This document shows, in pieces, positions 17,397 through 26,375 of a stretch of DNA of 63,482 bases. The notes under the pieces were generated by a model. It did no database searches. It was not told where the DNA came from and saw only the letters and a list, made by a program, of their open reading frames with translations. Positions within the stretch are counted from its first letter, which is position 1. Each line of letters starts with the position of its first letter. The translations under genes and the position numbers were made by a program. The stretch is taken from assembly GCA_031257495.1 (NCBI GenBank), contig JAIRON010000045.1, positions 1 to 63,482 on the forward strand. The letters are read 5' to 3'. The DNA comes from Puniceicoccales bacterium (GTDB lineage Bacteria > Verrucomicrobiota > Verrucomicrobiia > Opitutales > JAIRKQ01).

Positions 17397-17418
17397 TTAG
17401 AAAAGGTTAACTTTTTTT
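17395..17418 (+). terminator. Possible thrS terminator
   Basis: AGTTA (17395-17399) pairs with TAACT (17408-17412) and is followed by a run of seven T. The stem is short and overlaps the thrS stop, so termination may be weak. Confidence 0.35.
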
Positions 17419-17586
17419 AAATTTTAGGCAACCCGCTGAGCGTTGTGCTCGATGCGTAAGCTCACGGTGAATTAAAGTGAAAAGTGGAAAGTTTTTTATT
17501 TGAATCTCACATAGGACTTGCGAAGCTGATCGCTAAATAATAGTAGGCAAACATACACTTTTGCAGTGAATCAACGGGCACAAAAT

Positions 17587-18849
17587 ATGAATAACTTCTT
17601 TCACGGGGAAGATCTCGAACACAGTGATGTGGAAGTTTTTGCGGCGATACGAAGCGAACTGGAGAGACAGGAACAGCATATTGAACTTATAGCTTCTGAA
17701 AATTTCGCTTCACCTGCGATATTGGAAACGGCAGGTAGTGTTTTAACGAACAAATACGCCGAAGGGTACCCTGGAAAACGTTACTACGGTGGATGTCAGC
17801 ATGTGGATACGGTGGAAAATTTGGCAATTGAGCGTGCAAAAATGTTATTTGGAGCAGAACACGTAAACGTCCAGCCGCACTCGGGGAGTCAGGCAAATAC
17901 GGCAGTTTATATGGCTGTGCTAAAACCCGGCGATACGATTTTGACCATGTCCCTTGAAAATGGCGGCCATCTAACCCATGGACATCCCAAAAATATTAGT
18001 GGCGTGTTGTATCACGTGGTGCACTATGGAATCACCTCAGACACATGTCTCATCGACTACGATGAAATGCTCGAAATTGCCCGTAAAAGCAGACCCAAGC
18101 TAGTGACTATCGGTGCGTCGGCATACCCGCGTAGCATTGATTTTGAGCGCGTGGCAAATATTGCCCACGAATGCGGAGCTCTCGTAATGGCTGATATTGC
18201 TCACATTGCGGGGCTCGTTGCGGCGGGTCTACACCAAAATCCGGTACCATTTTGCGATTTTGTCACCACCACCACACACAAAACTTTGCGTGGTCCGCGG
18301 GGGGGCATGATAATGTGTAAGCAGCAGTTCGCAAAGGGCATAGATTCAGCCATTTTTCCGGGCATTCAGGGGGGGCCATTGATGCATATTATTGCTGCGA
18401 AAGCGGTATGTTTTAAGGAAGCACTCTCTCCCATGTTTAAAAAATATCAGCGACAGATCATAAAAAATGCCTCCTGTTTAGCCGAAGAGTTGCAGGTTCT
18501 CCAACTTTCCGTTGTTTCCGGTGGAACGGATAACCATCTTCTCCTCGTCGATCTGCGGGATAGCTATCCGGAAATTTCTGGCAAAGATGCCCAATTTGCG
18601 TTGGACAAGGTCAACATTACAACTAATCGAAACACCATACCGAATGAGACGAGAAGCCCCTTTCAGACCAGCGGATTAAGGCTTGGAACCCCAGCCGTAA
18701 CTTCCCGCGGAATGAAAGAACCGGAGATGAAACAAATCGCCAATATGATAAAATTAGTACTGGATAACATTCCCCATGGAGAGGAATTCTTCGCAATTCG
18801 CGAGGAAGTTATTGACCTGTGCTCAAAGTTTCTGTTGCCATACAAGTGA
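17587..18849 (+). CDS. glyA: Serine hydroxymethyltransferase
   Basis: PLP enzyme that converts serine and tetrahydrofolate to glycine and methylene-THF. Evidence: [25 protein letters not shown], the PLP-lysine motif [13 protein letters not shown] and the C-terminal [18 protein letters not shown] 17587 gives 420 residues, the usual length; GTG 17566 would add seven. The 190 bases upstream contain small inverted repeats (for example GAGC/GCTC near 17440) but nothing I can name as a riboswitch. Confidence 0.95.
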   Translation: MNNFFHGEDLEHSDVEVFAAIRSELERQEQHIELIASENFASPAILETAGSVLTNKYAEGYPGKRYYGGCQHVDTVENLAIERAKMLFGAEHVNVQPHSGSQANTAVYMAVLKPGDTILTMSLENGGHLTHGHPKNISGVLYHVVHYGITSDTCLIDYDEMLEIARKSRPKLVTIGASAYPRSIDFERVANIAHECGALVMADIAHIAGLVAAGLHQNPVPFCDFVTTTTHKTLRGPRGGMIMCKQQFAKGIDSAIFPGIQGGPLMHIIAAKAVCFKEALSPMFKKYQRQIIKNASCLAEELQVLQLSVVSGGTDNHLLLVDLRDSYPEISGKDAQFALDKVNITTNRNTIPNETRSPFQTSGLRLGTPAVTSRGMKEPEMKQIANMIKLVLDNIPHGEEFFAIREEVIDLCSKFLLPYK

Positions 18850-18946
18850 GCCTACGCGAGCAAGGGGGCGGTTCACAAAATTTGTACAAAGTAATGCCAG
18901 GTAAAAAGTCTTGCTTTTTTCCAAATTATTCCCATAGTTCACTCCA

Positions 18947-19630
18947 ATGGCAAAGAAAAAACACGCTTTTACTCTGATAGAGATTTTGGCTGTATTAACA
19001 ATAATAGGCATATTGGCGGCATTTCTATTCCCGTCCATAGGGAGTGCAATTGACCGGGCACAGAAGGTAAAAGATGCCAGCAATATGCGGCAAATCGCTA
19101 TGGCCTATATAAATTATATGCACGACAACTCCGAGAGTCGCGAGTTATTACAATGTAAAAATCTGTACGAATTCGCAAACATACTCGCGAAACGTGGTTA
19201 CTTGAAAACAGCAGAGGTTTATTTTTCCGACTTGGATCCATTGGTTTCGACGTCACGCCTAAAAAAACCAAAATTGATTGGGAAGTTAAATGAGAATATT
19301 TGGCGACCTAGCGAGGATTTTTTGAAATTTCCCCTCAGTGTGATTGTGATAGTAAATGTTCCTTCCAGCGCGTCTCCGTCCACAACGCCAATTATCTATA
19401 GCCGAGGATTAGATGTTAACGCCGGGACCTGGGGTAAGGAGGGCGTATATGGGGAAGAGGGTGGCTTCATCGCTTTTTTAGACGGTCGCGTGAAATTTTT
19501 CAGTAATCTTACGGATGAAGAGTCTCAAATGCTAAGCTTTTACACTGGTGATAGTACAAAAAAGCTCTCCGATGCTTTAAATCGAGGGGCTAGGGCCATT
19601 GGCCCAAATGGTACGGAGTGGGAGAAGTAA
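18947..19630 (+). CDS. Prepilin-like (pseudopilin) protein
   Basis: The N-terminus MAKKKHAFTLIEILAVLTII is a type IV prepilin/pseudopilin leader, cut before Phe, with Ala rather than Gly at -1 and Glu at +5, followed by the hydrophobic spine helix. The C-terminal part (GGFIAFLDGRVKFFSN) fits the verrucomicrobial/planctomycetal pseudopilin style with an H/F-x-DGR motif. It probably belongs to a type II secretion or type IV pilus-like machine together with gspE and gspF. At 227 residues it stands alone between glyA and tRNA-Gly. Confidence 0.85.
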   Translation: MAKKKHAFTLIEILAVLTIIGILAAFLFPSIGSAIDRAQKVKDASNMRQIAMAYINYMHDNSESRELLQCKNLYEFANILAKRGYLKTAEVYFSDLDPLVSTSRLKKPKLIGKLNENIWRPSEDFLKFPLSVIVIVNVPSSASPSTTPIIYSRGLDVNAGTWGKEGVYGEEGGFIAFLDGRVKFFSNLTDEESQMLSFYTGDSTKKLSDALNRGARAIGPNGTEWEK

Positions 19631-19650
19631 TAAAGTTACCCTACGTCTGG

Positions 19651-19721
19651 TGCGGGCAGACGGAATCGAACCGACGACACATGCTTGGAAGGCATGGGTT
19701 TTACCTCTAAACTATGCCCGC
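19651..19721 (-). tRNA. tRNA-Gly (TCC)
   Basis: Acceptor arms GCGGGCA and TGCCCGC pair perfectly, with discriminator A. The anticodon loop CTTCCAA gives TCC, and the T arm holds GGTTCGATTC. CCA is not encoded. Confidence 0.95.
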
Positions 19722-19863
19722 TTTCGGCTGAAAACACGCGTTTTGTGCAAATAGTCAAGCTTTTACGTAAGGACTTCGATTTTCTTTGAAGAAAAGATAT
19801 TAATTTGGTTTTTTTCGAAAAGTTTGACTTGTAAGTATTAGATTTTTTCATACTTTTTAATTG

Positions 19864-20802
19864 ATGGCAAATAACATAAGGTGTGGGGTTGTTGGCGTTG
19901 GGTTTCTCGGTCAACACCATGCGAGGTTATATTCGCAGCTCGAAGGTTGCAAGTTAGTTGGCGTACTGGATAGCGACAGTGCCCGAGCCAAGGAGATTGC
20001 AATGCTCCATAATTGCCGAGTATTTGAAAATTTGGAAGAAATTGCGGCTAATTGTGACTGCGCAAGCATTGCTATTCCGACGGACAAACATGCTGAAATC
20101 GCCATACCATTGTTAAAAAAGAATCTCCACTTACTAGTGGAAAAACCGATGTGTTTTTCATTGAACGATGCGGAACAAATGTGCCACGAAGCAGAAACTC
20201 GCAATCTCGTTTTGCAAGTTGGCCACATTGAACACTATAATCCTGTAATGAAATTTTTAGAAAAAATCGTTAACTTTCCACGGTTCATAGCAACGCAGCG
20301 GCTTGCACCTTTTACTTCGCGTGGTACGGATGTTAGCGTAATTTTAGATCTTATGATTCATGACATTGGCATTATTCTGCAGCTCACAAAATCGGAAGTG
20401 GCCCGCGTAGAGGGGATAGGCATGCCCGTGTTGTCAGAAAACACAGACATTGCAAATGCTCGGTTACATTTTGAAAATGGAAGTGTGGCGGACATTAGTG
20501 TTAGTAGAATTAGCGAAAAAAAAATGAGGGAGATTCGCATATTTCAGCGGGATATGTATCTTTCTCTGGATTTTATTAACCAAAAAGGGCATCTTATAAA
20601 ACCTGCTGATAAAACTTTTGAAAAATTAGAGATCCCCATCGAAAAAGAAGAACCGCTAAAAATAGAGTTACTATCGTTCCTTAACTGCATTCGTTTTAGC
20701 TCACATCCAAAAGTTGGAGCCAAAGTGGGGATGGATGCGCTAAGAACCGCTCTCATGATTGAAGCAAAAATCAAAGAAAAAGACTTGAATATTCTTGCCT
20801 AG
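19864..20802 (+). CDS. Gfo/Idh/MocA-family oxidoreductase
   Basis: NAD(P)-dependent sugar-type dehydrogenase. The Rossmann fold shows GVVGVGFLGQHHARLY, and the second signature is LLVEKPMCFSLNDAE with the EKP lysine. QVGHIEHYNP and the later VSVILDLMIHDIGII carry the catalytic-region residues. At 312 residues it fits the family. Relatives act on nucleotide sugars in lipid A or polysaccharide synthesis, but the substrate cannot be told here. ATG 19864 preferred over the adjacent TTG. Confidence 0.88.
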   Translation: MANNIRCGVVGVGFLGQHHARLYSQLEGCKLVGVLDSDSARAKEIAMLHNCRVFENLEEIAANCDCASIAIPTDKHAEIAIPLLKKNLHLLVEKPMCFSLNDAEQMCHEAETRNLVLQVGHIEHYNPVMKFLEKIVNFPRFIATQRLAPFTSRGTDVSVILDLMIHDIGIILQLTKSEVARVEGIGMPVLSENTDIANARLHFENGSVADISVSRISEKKMREIRIFQRDMYLSLDFINQKGHLIKPADKTFEKLEIPIEKEEPLKIELLSFLNCIRFSSHPKVGAKVGMDALRTALMIEAKIKEKDLNILA

Positions 20803-20914
20803 ATGGGCAATTAAACTTTTAATGCGAACTATGCAAAATTTACTAACTTACGGTATTGACTTGTAAAAGAAAATTTCTACCGTGCCATTTATAAGTTAAT
20901 ACATGGAGTAAAAT

Positions 20915-21526
20915 ATGGATAACAATGTTACACAACATAAGAGAGTACACTACAAAGGAATTAGTAGAATCGATTCAAAAACCACAAAGGGGTGGTTAGT
21001 TCGAGGATATAAGAATGGAAAGCGATACTCTAAACTATTTAGTGACCGCAAAATAGGTTCTTCGGAAGAAGCCTTGAGTCAGGCGCTCATCTTTTGCAAG
21101 GAGTTAAGTGCCCGTCTGAAAGCCATTCCAGCTGATCCGCGAGCAAAGAAAATTGTTTACAGCGATGTGAGGAACACAACGGGGGTAATCGGCATATCTC
21201 GACTTACGAAGCCGGGGAAAAATGGAAGCAAGCTGGAATTTTATTCCGTGACATGGCGTCCAGCTCCGGGAGAACAAAAGTGCACATCATTCTCGATAAG
21301 AAAATATGGCCCTGAGGAAGCTTTTAGAAAAGCCGTAGTTTGCAGATACAATGGTCTCGAAAAGCTACACGGGAGAGATATCGCCGTACGCATAGTGGGT
21401 GAGGACAACGTTAAAAAATATATTTTAGATGGCGGAGCAGAAAAAATGCAAGACAAGGGAATTGAAATGCGCGCCACAAGTGAAATTTCAGCGAAGGCAC
21501 GGACTGCGAGTACGGTTACAGCGTAG
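20915..21526 (+). CDS. Protein with two tandem AP2-like DNA-binding repeats
   Basis: Two related segments, about 13-64 (YKGISRIDSKTTKGWLVRGY...LSQALIFCKEL) and 90-145 (VIGISRL...FYSVTWRP...AFRKAVVCR), each have the AP2/ERF layout: a G-I-x-R start, three beta strands with a central Trp, and a helix marked by EEA. AP2-type domains in bacteria often sit in homing endonucleases and mobile-element proteins, but no nuclease motif is visible here. The end is polar and Thr/Ala-rich. GGAG precedes the ATG. Possible roles are regulator or element remnant. 203 residues. Confidence 0.65.
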   Translation: MDNNVTQHKRVHYKGISRIDSKTTKGWLVRGYKNGKRYSKLFSDRKIGSSEEALSQALIFCKELSARLKAIPADPRAKKIVYSDVRNTTGVIGISRLTKPGKNGSKLEFYSVTWRPAPGEQKCTSFSIRKYGPEEAFRKAVVCRYNGLEKLHGRDIAVRIVGEDNVKKYILDGGAEKMQDKGIEMRATSEISAKARTASTVTA

Positions 21527-21577
21527 AAAAGAAGTAAGAAAAATATTCTCTAAAGGACGAAGTCTCCGCACTTTCGA

Positions 21578-21847
21578 ATGGCAGTCGTTTCCGTGCATAT
21601 CATACCAAATTCATCGAAAAGTTATGTGGTTGGTAGGGAAGGCGATGGTGTAAAAATAAAAATTCAAGAGCCCCCGGACTCCTCACGGGCAAATGAAGCC
21701 TTGATACGATTGCTAGCAAATAAGCTTTCGCTGGGCAAAAGTTTAATAAAAATAATTTCCGGAGCACAGTCTCGCAGAAAGCTTTTGGCAATAGATTGCC
21801 CATTTACTGTTGACCAAATCATCGCTAAACTTCTAATTGGGGAATAA
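21578..21847 (+). CDS. DUF167 (YggU-family) protein
   Basis: An 89-residue protein with the DUF167 pattern: VHIIPNSSKSYVVGREGDGVKI, PPDSSRANEALIRLLANKL and IISGAQSRRKLLAID. The biochemical role is unknown in the family. Its stop overlaps the start of the signal peptidase gene (TAATG), so the two are translationally linked. Confidence 0.88.
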   Translation: MAVVSVHIIPNSSKSYVVGREGDGVKIKIQEPPDSSRANEALIRLLANKLSLGKSLIKIISGAQSRRKLLAIDCPFTVDQIIAKLLIGE

Positions 21848-23112
21848 TGGCGGCATTCTTTGGACAAAATGGGATTTGTGCTACAAAAAAGCAGGCGAAG
21901 TTTTTGCTGATATATAGCAAAAAAGTGTTAAATTACCGCAAACACGCGATGTCCACGCAAAATTTCATGGAAATTGGTGTGCTTAGAAGCGCTCTTAAAA
22001 TAGCAATTAGCGGTAATAACGATGGCGAAATGACAAAAATATCACAAAGTTTAGACGCCCTTTTGCTGAAATACGGTGGCGACATTTACCCCACAAAGTC
22101 TCTCAATGATAACTGTGAAGTCCTGCTGGTAGCCTCAATTGTAGCCATAGCGCTGCGGGCGTTTTTCGTTCAAACCTTTCAAATACCGACAAATTCAATG
22201 CTGCCGACTTATTACGGTGTAACAAGCCATGTGCACTCCATCGACGAGGAAAATCCATCTTGCAGCAAAAAGTTTTTTAATAAAATTTTTAACGGAACGA
22301 CAAATTTTCACATCAAAGCGGATTACTCCGGATCCTTGGAAATTCCAATTTTCAAAGGGCACTCCCGCCTGTGGGCACGGGATGGAGTAGTAAAGTTTGA
22401 GCGCAAAAATAGAAGGAGCTGTTTGGGTCTCATTTCCACAACCGAACGTGTGTATAAAGTGAAAATCGGGAACAAATATCAGGAAATTCGTGTGCCGGAC
22501 GATCTCTCTTTGGACGACGTTTGCCTTGAGCAATTCGGAAACGGTCAAAAAAACTGGCAAAAATTTTACACTACCTCACCGGAAAAATTCAAAGTTGCGG
22601 GCGACACCATATGGTTTCGCCCTGGCATACGCCTCGAAGAGGGACAAACGATCGTAAATTTTGATAGAATATGCGGCGATGTGTTGTTTGTTAACAAATT
22701 AGCCTACCACTTCCGCAAACCCAAAATAGGTGAGGCAGTCGTTTTTCGCACGGAGAAAATAAAAAATTTGCCCGGAGATCCGCGCTACTTTATTAAACGT
22801 TTGGTAGGGCGAAGTGGCGATCTTATCAAAGTTGTAAGTGGTGTATTGTACAGAAATGGCAGCAAGATTCGGGGATCTGAAATTTTTGAATATGAAAGCA
22901 GCAAGACCAACGGATACCGTGGATACACGGACGTGGGGTCCCTATCCAAGCAAAACGTCGTCAAAGTAAAAGAAGGCGAGTATTTTGTCCTCGGAGATAA
23001 CTCGAGAAATAGTGGCGACAGTCGGTTTTGGGGAACCGTTCCCGAAAAAGAGGTTGGCGGAAAGCCATTATTTGTACTTTATCCCTTTAACCGGGCAAGG
23101 TCTTGTAAATAA
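21847..23112 (+). CDS. lepB: Signal peptidase I
   Basis: Membrane serine protease that removes signal peptides from exported proteins. After an N-terminal extension of about 95 residues comes a membrane helix, then FQIPTNSMLPTYYG with the catalytic Ser, and YFIKRLVGRSGD with the catalytic Lys. FVLGDNSRNSGDSRFWG is box E. A large insertion (about 125-270) separates Ser from Lys. ATG 21847 overlaps the DUF167 stop; ATG 21949 would give 387 residues. Confidence 0.92.
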   Translation: MAAFFGQNGICATKKQAKFLLIYSKKVLNYRKHAMSTQNFMEIGVLRSALKIAISGNNDGEMTKISQSLDALLLKYGGDIYPTKSLNDNCEVLLVASIVAIALRAFFVQTFQIPTNSMLPTYYGVTSHVHSIDEENPSCSKKFFNKIFNGTTNFHIKADYSGSLEIPIFKGHSRLWARDGVVKFERKNRRSCLGLISTTERVYKVKIGNKYQEIRVPDDLSLDDVCLEQFGNGQKNWQKFYTTSPEKFKVAGDTIWFRPGIRLEEGQTIVNFDRICGDVLFVNKLAYHFRKPKIGEAVVFRTEKIKNLPGDPRYFIKRLVGRSGDLIKVVSGVLYRNGSKIRGSEIFEYESSKTNGYRGYTDVGSLSKQNVVKVKEGEYFVLGDNSRNSGDSRFWGTVPEKEVGGKPLFVLYPFNRARSCK

Positions 23113-23150
23113 TTCTCGCAAAAATTTTTAAATAATTCTAGCGTTCTTCC

Positions 23151-24347
23151 GTGAAAAACATAGCCATTCTTACCGCCGGTGGGCTTGCCCCGTGCCTTTC
23201 TTCATCGATTTCATTCCTCATCGAGGAGTATGCCAAAACTGCACCGGATGTGAAAATTATTTGCTATAAATCCGGATACAAGGGTCTATTACTCGGAGAT
23301 TTCGTGACTGTGTCTCCCTCCGATAAGAAAGCAATTTCGATTCTACATAACTTTGGCGGAAGTCCCATTGGAAACAGTAGAGTAAAGTTGACCAACGCTG
23401 CTGATTGTGTAAAACGTGGGCTTGTGCGCGAAGGGGAAGACCCACTGCAAGTTGCCGCCGATCAACTTGTTAGAGATAACGTCAGTATTTTGCATACCAT
23501 CGGTGGAGATGATACAAATACCACTGCCGCGGATTTGGCAAAGTTTTTAAAAACACACGGCTACGATTTGCAAGTTGTTGGCCTGCCAAAAACGGTGGAT
23601 AACGACGTTTATCCGATAAAGCAAAGCCTGGGAGCATGGACGGCTGCCGAGGAATCGGCAAAATTTTTTGAACACGTTGTTGCCGAAAACACGGCAAACC
23701 CACGTATGCTTATTGTTCACGAGATCATGGGGCGCAATTGTGGGTGGCTGACGGCCCAAGCCGCCGTGGATTATCGGAAAATTTTGTTCCAAAAGGATTT
23801 CCTTCCCAATCTTGGGCTAAGTCGCGAAAAATTTGATATCCATGGCGTTTACATACCTGAATTGGTCGTTGATATCAACGGCGAAGCGACAAGGCTAAAA
23901 AATATCATGGACAAGATCGGCAATGTGAACATTTTCGTCAGTGAAGGTGCATGTATTCAGGAAATTGTTGAAATCATGCGCCAAAGTGGAGAAGATGTCC
24001 CCGTTGATGCCTTTGGCCATATCAAACTCGATGCGGTAAATCCTGGCAAATGGTTCGGTTCGCAGTTTGCTGAAAAACTGTCGACCGAAAAAGTTCTCGT
24101 ACAAAAAAGTGGATATTTTGCCCGCTCTGCGAAAGCGAACACTTCTGACCTCGAATTGATAAAACGTAGTGCAGTATTGGCCGTACAATCCGCGTTAAAT
24201 GGAACCTCTGGGGTGATTGGATTGGACGAAGACAACGATAACATTTTAGCATGCGTATCCTTCGATCGCATCAAAGGTGGCAAGCCATTCAACGTAGAAA
24301 AACATGCCGAATTTTCGAAACTCTTGAAAGAAATTGGCCAGGTGTAG
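23151..24347 (+). CDS. PPi-type 6-phosphofructokinase
   Basis: Phosphorylates fructose-6-phosphate. IGGDDTNTTAAD has Asp where ATP-dependent enzymes have Gly, and GLPKTVDNDVY carries the Lys typical of pyrophosphate-dependent forms, so PPi is the likely donor and the step would be reversible. EIMGRNCGWLTA is the substrate region. A GTG start gives 398 residues. The gene ends four bases from the convergent tsaC/sua5 gene. Confidence 0.9.
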   Translation: MKNIAILTAGGLAPCLSSSISFLIEEYAKTAPDVKIICYKSGYKGLLLGDFVTVSPSDKKAISILHNFGGSPIGNSRVKLTNAADCVKRGLVREGEDPLQVAADQLVRDNVSILHTIGGDDTNTTAADLAKFLKTHGYDLQVVGLPKTVDNDVYPIKQSLGAWTAAEESAKFFEHVVAENTANPRMLIVHEIMGRNCGWLTAQAAVDYRKILFQKDFLPNLGLSREKFDIHGVYIPELVVDINGEATRLKNIMDKIGNVNIFVSEGACIQEIVEIMRQSGEDVPVDAFGHIKLDAVNPGKWFGSQFAEKLSTEKVLVQKSGYFARSAKANTSDLELIKRSAVLAVQSALNGTSGVIGLDEDNDNILACVSFDRIKGGKPFNVEKHAEFSKLLKEIGQV

Positions 24348-24351
24348 CCAA

Positions 24352-25359
24352 TTAATTCGCAAATTTTGCGGCGGCGCGCGTTAATCGATCGTTTATGGCA
24401 ATGCCAATGCCTTTTTGTTCAGCTTTTTGGCAATATATTACGTCATATTCAGCTTTGTCCAAGTTTTGCAACATGTCGAACAGGCTCTTAGCTACTTCAA
24501 AATAGTCTCCCTTATTGCTTAGCCAAAATATGTCGTTTGCACAGTAAAGATCATGGGGCCGTTTCAAATATACAAAAGCTGCTTTTTCCGTGGTTTGTGA
24601 CAAAAATGCATTTTTTACTAATAAAGATAGATCCTCGGCCGTTTCGGCTAAAATAAGACGCGTGTTCGGAGAGTAATGTTGCTTTAATTGTCCCGGGGCA
24701 ACTGCCGAACTTGTGGAAGGGCTATGATCGAGCACGGGTACTTTTAGAGCCTGAGCAATATCGCTTGCTGAGATTGCCCCCGGACGCAGGATGCAGGGTA
24801 TATCCGATGTCACATCCAGTATGGTTGATTCGACACCCACGCTACAGGCCCCCCCGTCTATAATTAGGGGAATCTTATCGCCAAGGCTATCTTGGACATG
24901 CTTGGCAGTTGTCGGGCTCAAACAACCGAACGGATTCGCACTCGGCGCCGCCAATGGGACATTTATGTACTTCAAAACTTTTCTGAAAATTTCATGAGCT
25001 GGACATCTGAGTGCTACAAAATCTAACCCTGCCGTTACGATTGCCGGAATCATCGGTTTTTTTTGTAAAATAATCGTCAGTGGACCAGGCCAAAAGGCGT
25101 CTGTTAACACCTTTATGTTGACTCTTAATCCATCAATGTAGGCATATTTACTAATCCAGTTATAATCCAATAGGTGAACAATTAGCGGATCTAACAAGGG
25201 ACGCCCCTTTATCTGGAAAATTTTCCCTAGGGCCACCTCTGATTTTATGGAAGCAGCAAGACCGTACACCGTCTCCGTTGGCAACGCAACAACACCATCC
25301 CTTCGCAAAAGCCTAACCGCCAACGAAATTTCGTTGCGCCATGTCTTGCGCCATATCAC
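24352..25359 (-). CDS. Threonylcarbamoyl-AMP synthase (Sua5 type)
   Basis: Makes threonylcarbamoyl-AMP for the t6A modification at tRNA position 37. The YrdC domain has GGVVALPTETVYGL-like VVALPTETVYGLA, KGRPLLDPL, AFWPGPLTIIL and APSANPFG. The extra C-terminal Sua5 domain follows a linker with PGQLKQHYSP, giving 335 residues. Its start overlaps the rpsR stop (ATGA), so the two form an operon. Confidence 0.93.
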   Translation of the reverse strand: MIWRKTWRNEISLAVRLLRRDGVVALPTETVYGLAASIKSEVALGKIFQIKGRPLLDPLIVHLLDYNWISKYAYIDGLRVNIKVLTDAFWPGPLTIILQKKPMIPAIVTAGLDFVALRCPAHEIFRKVLKYINVPLAAPSANPFGCLSPTTAKHVQDSLGDKIPLIIDGGACSVGVESTILDVTSDIPCILRPGAISASDIAQALKVPVLDHSPSTSSAVAPGQLKQHYSPNTRLILAETAEDLSLLVKNAFLSQTTEKAAFVYLKRPHDLYCANDIFWLSNKGDYFEVAKSLFDMLQNLDKAEYDVIYCQKAEQKGIGIAINDRLTRAAAKFAN

Positions 25360-25553
25360 TTCATTAGCAGCATGTTTCTGGCGCGCTTTATCATGCGGGT
25401 AACATGCCTTTGCTGATTGGCAGACAAACCGGTCATTTTGCGCGGTAAAATTCTACCGCCGCCGGTAACAAAATTCGATAATTCCTCAACATCAGTCCAA
25501 GTAAGGTCCAGTGGCGTACGGGAACTAACTTTTCCCTGCAAATTTTCTACCAT
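25356..25553 (-). CDS. rpsR: 30S ribosomal protein S18
   Basis: A 65-residue protein with the bS18 core: LSNFVTGGGRILPRKMTGLS and QQRHVTRMIKRARNMLL. In most bacteria rpsR lies between rpsF/ssb and rplI; here it is about 7 kb away from that cluster and paired with sua5. Confidence 0.94.
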   Translation of the reverse strand: MVENLQGKVSSRTPLDLTWTDVEELSNFVTGGGRILPRKMTGLSANQQRHVTRMIKRARNMLLMK

Positions 25554-25605
25554 TGCAATATCCTCATATGTTTTATCGCAGTTGCAAGTATAAAATTAAC
25601 GGATT

Positions 25606-26226
25606 CTAAAAAAGAGGAATCATGGTCGCTTCGTCATGACGAAAAATGCCTAAACAACAGACTGCACAATCTTTGAGAACCTTGCAGACAACGTCATCGG
25701 AAAATTCATGTTCCGACCAGGAATCCTTTTCTCCATCGTAGCTAAAAATGCTCACCTTTTTGACATCGTCGAACAAAACTAAATGTTTAAACTCAATGTC
25801 ATCCTCCGATTTCCAAATCAATTTGAATTGGTTGGTTTCCCTAACAAGCCCAAGAATAAAAATTTCCCCTCGATTTTCCCCAATAAATATGGGGACGTTG
25901 TCCGTTTGCCAAAGAATGCCCAAGCTAAATAAATCGTCGCCGATATCGTCATTTCTATCTTTTTTTATATTACTAACGTCACCAATTTCAGCCTGTGTTT
26001 CTGTTTCCTCGGATTCATATTCGGCTAGGAACATTTTAATCAATTTTTTCGCAAAAACATCGTGTTCGATCTTGAACTCAAAGGAAGGGGAGGATAAATA
26101 AACATTTGCAAAGGTGAGCGTCAATGCCATAGCGGCAGCTAAAATTACGCCGCTTAGTCCGATTGCAAGAACCATTTCCAATAAGGAAAATCCTCGCTTT
26201 TTTGCAAATCCCTCACTGCAGTTCAT
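25606..26226 (-). CDS. Pseudopilin (GspJ-like)
   Basis: KKRGFSLLEMVLAIGLSGV is a canonical prepilin leader, with Gly before the cut, Phe at +1 and Glu at +5. The C-terminal two thirds are an acidic, mainly beta domain without a recognisable signature; position and length (206 residues) would suit a minor type II pseudopilin. ATG 26226 is preferred; GTG 26262 would add 12 residues. The gene is alone, divergent from the GreA gene. Confidence 0.78.
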   Translation of the reverse strand: MNCSEGFAKKRGFSLLEMVLAIGLSGVILAAAMALTLTFANVYLSSPSFEFKIEHDVFAKKLIKMFLAEYESEETETQAEIGDVSNIKKDRNDDIGDDLFSLGILWQTDNVPIFIGENRGEIFILGLVRETNQFKLIWKSEDDIEFKHLVLFDDVKKVSIFSYDGEKDSWSEHEFSDDVVCKVLKDCAVCCLGIFRHDEATMIPLF

Positions 26227-26300
26227 TGGGAGATGATTATGTATTATGTAAAAATTAAGCACACTAAAATCGCGTTTTAAGGAAATTTTTCACAAAAGAC

Positions 26301-26331
26301 TTGACAAGATGGCTAGGGGCATGCCTAAACT
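26301..26331 (+). promoter_or_regulatory. Candidate sigma-70 promoter for the GreA-fusion gene
   Basis: A perfect TTGACA (26301-26306) and TAAACT (26326-26331) are separated by 19 bases, two more than ideal, 45 bases before the gene. Confidence 0.35.
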
Positions 26332-26375
26332 AGGTTGGTGGAAAGGTTATTTTCGTCAGTAAAATTGCATTAATC

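Noticed and set aside
17419-17586. Inverted repeats upstream of glyA as a riboswitch
   Set aside because: They do not fit glycine, THF or SAM riboswitch cores that I can recall; only generic hairpins.
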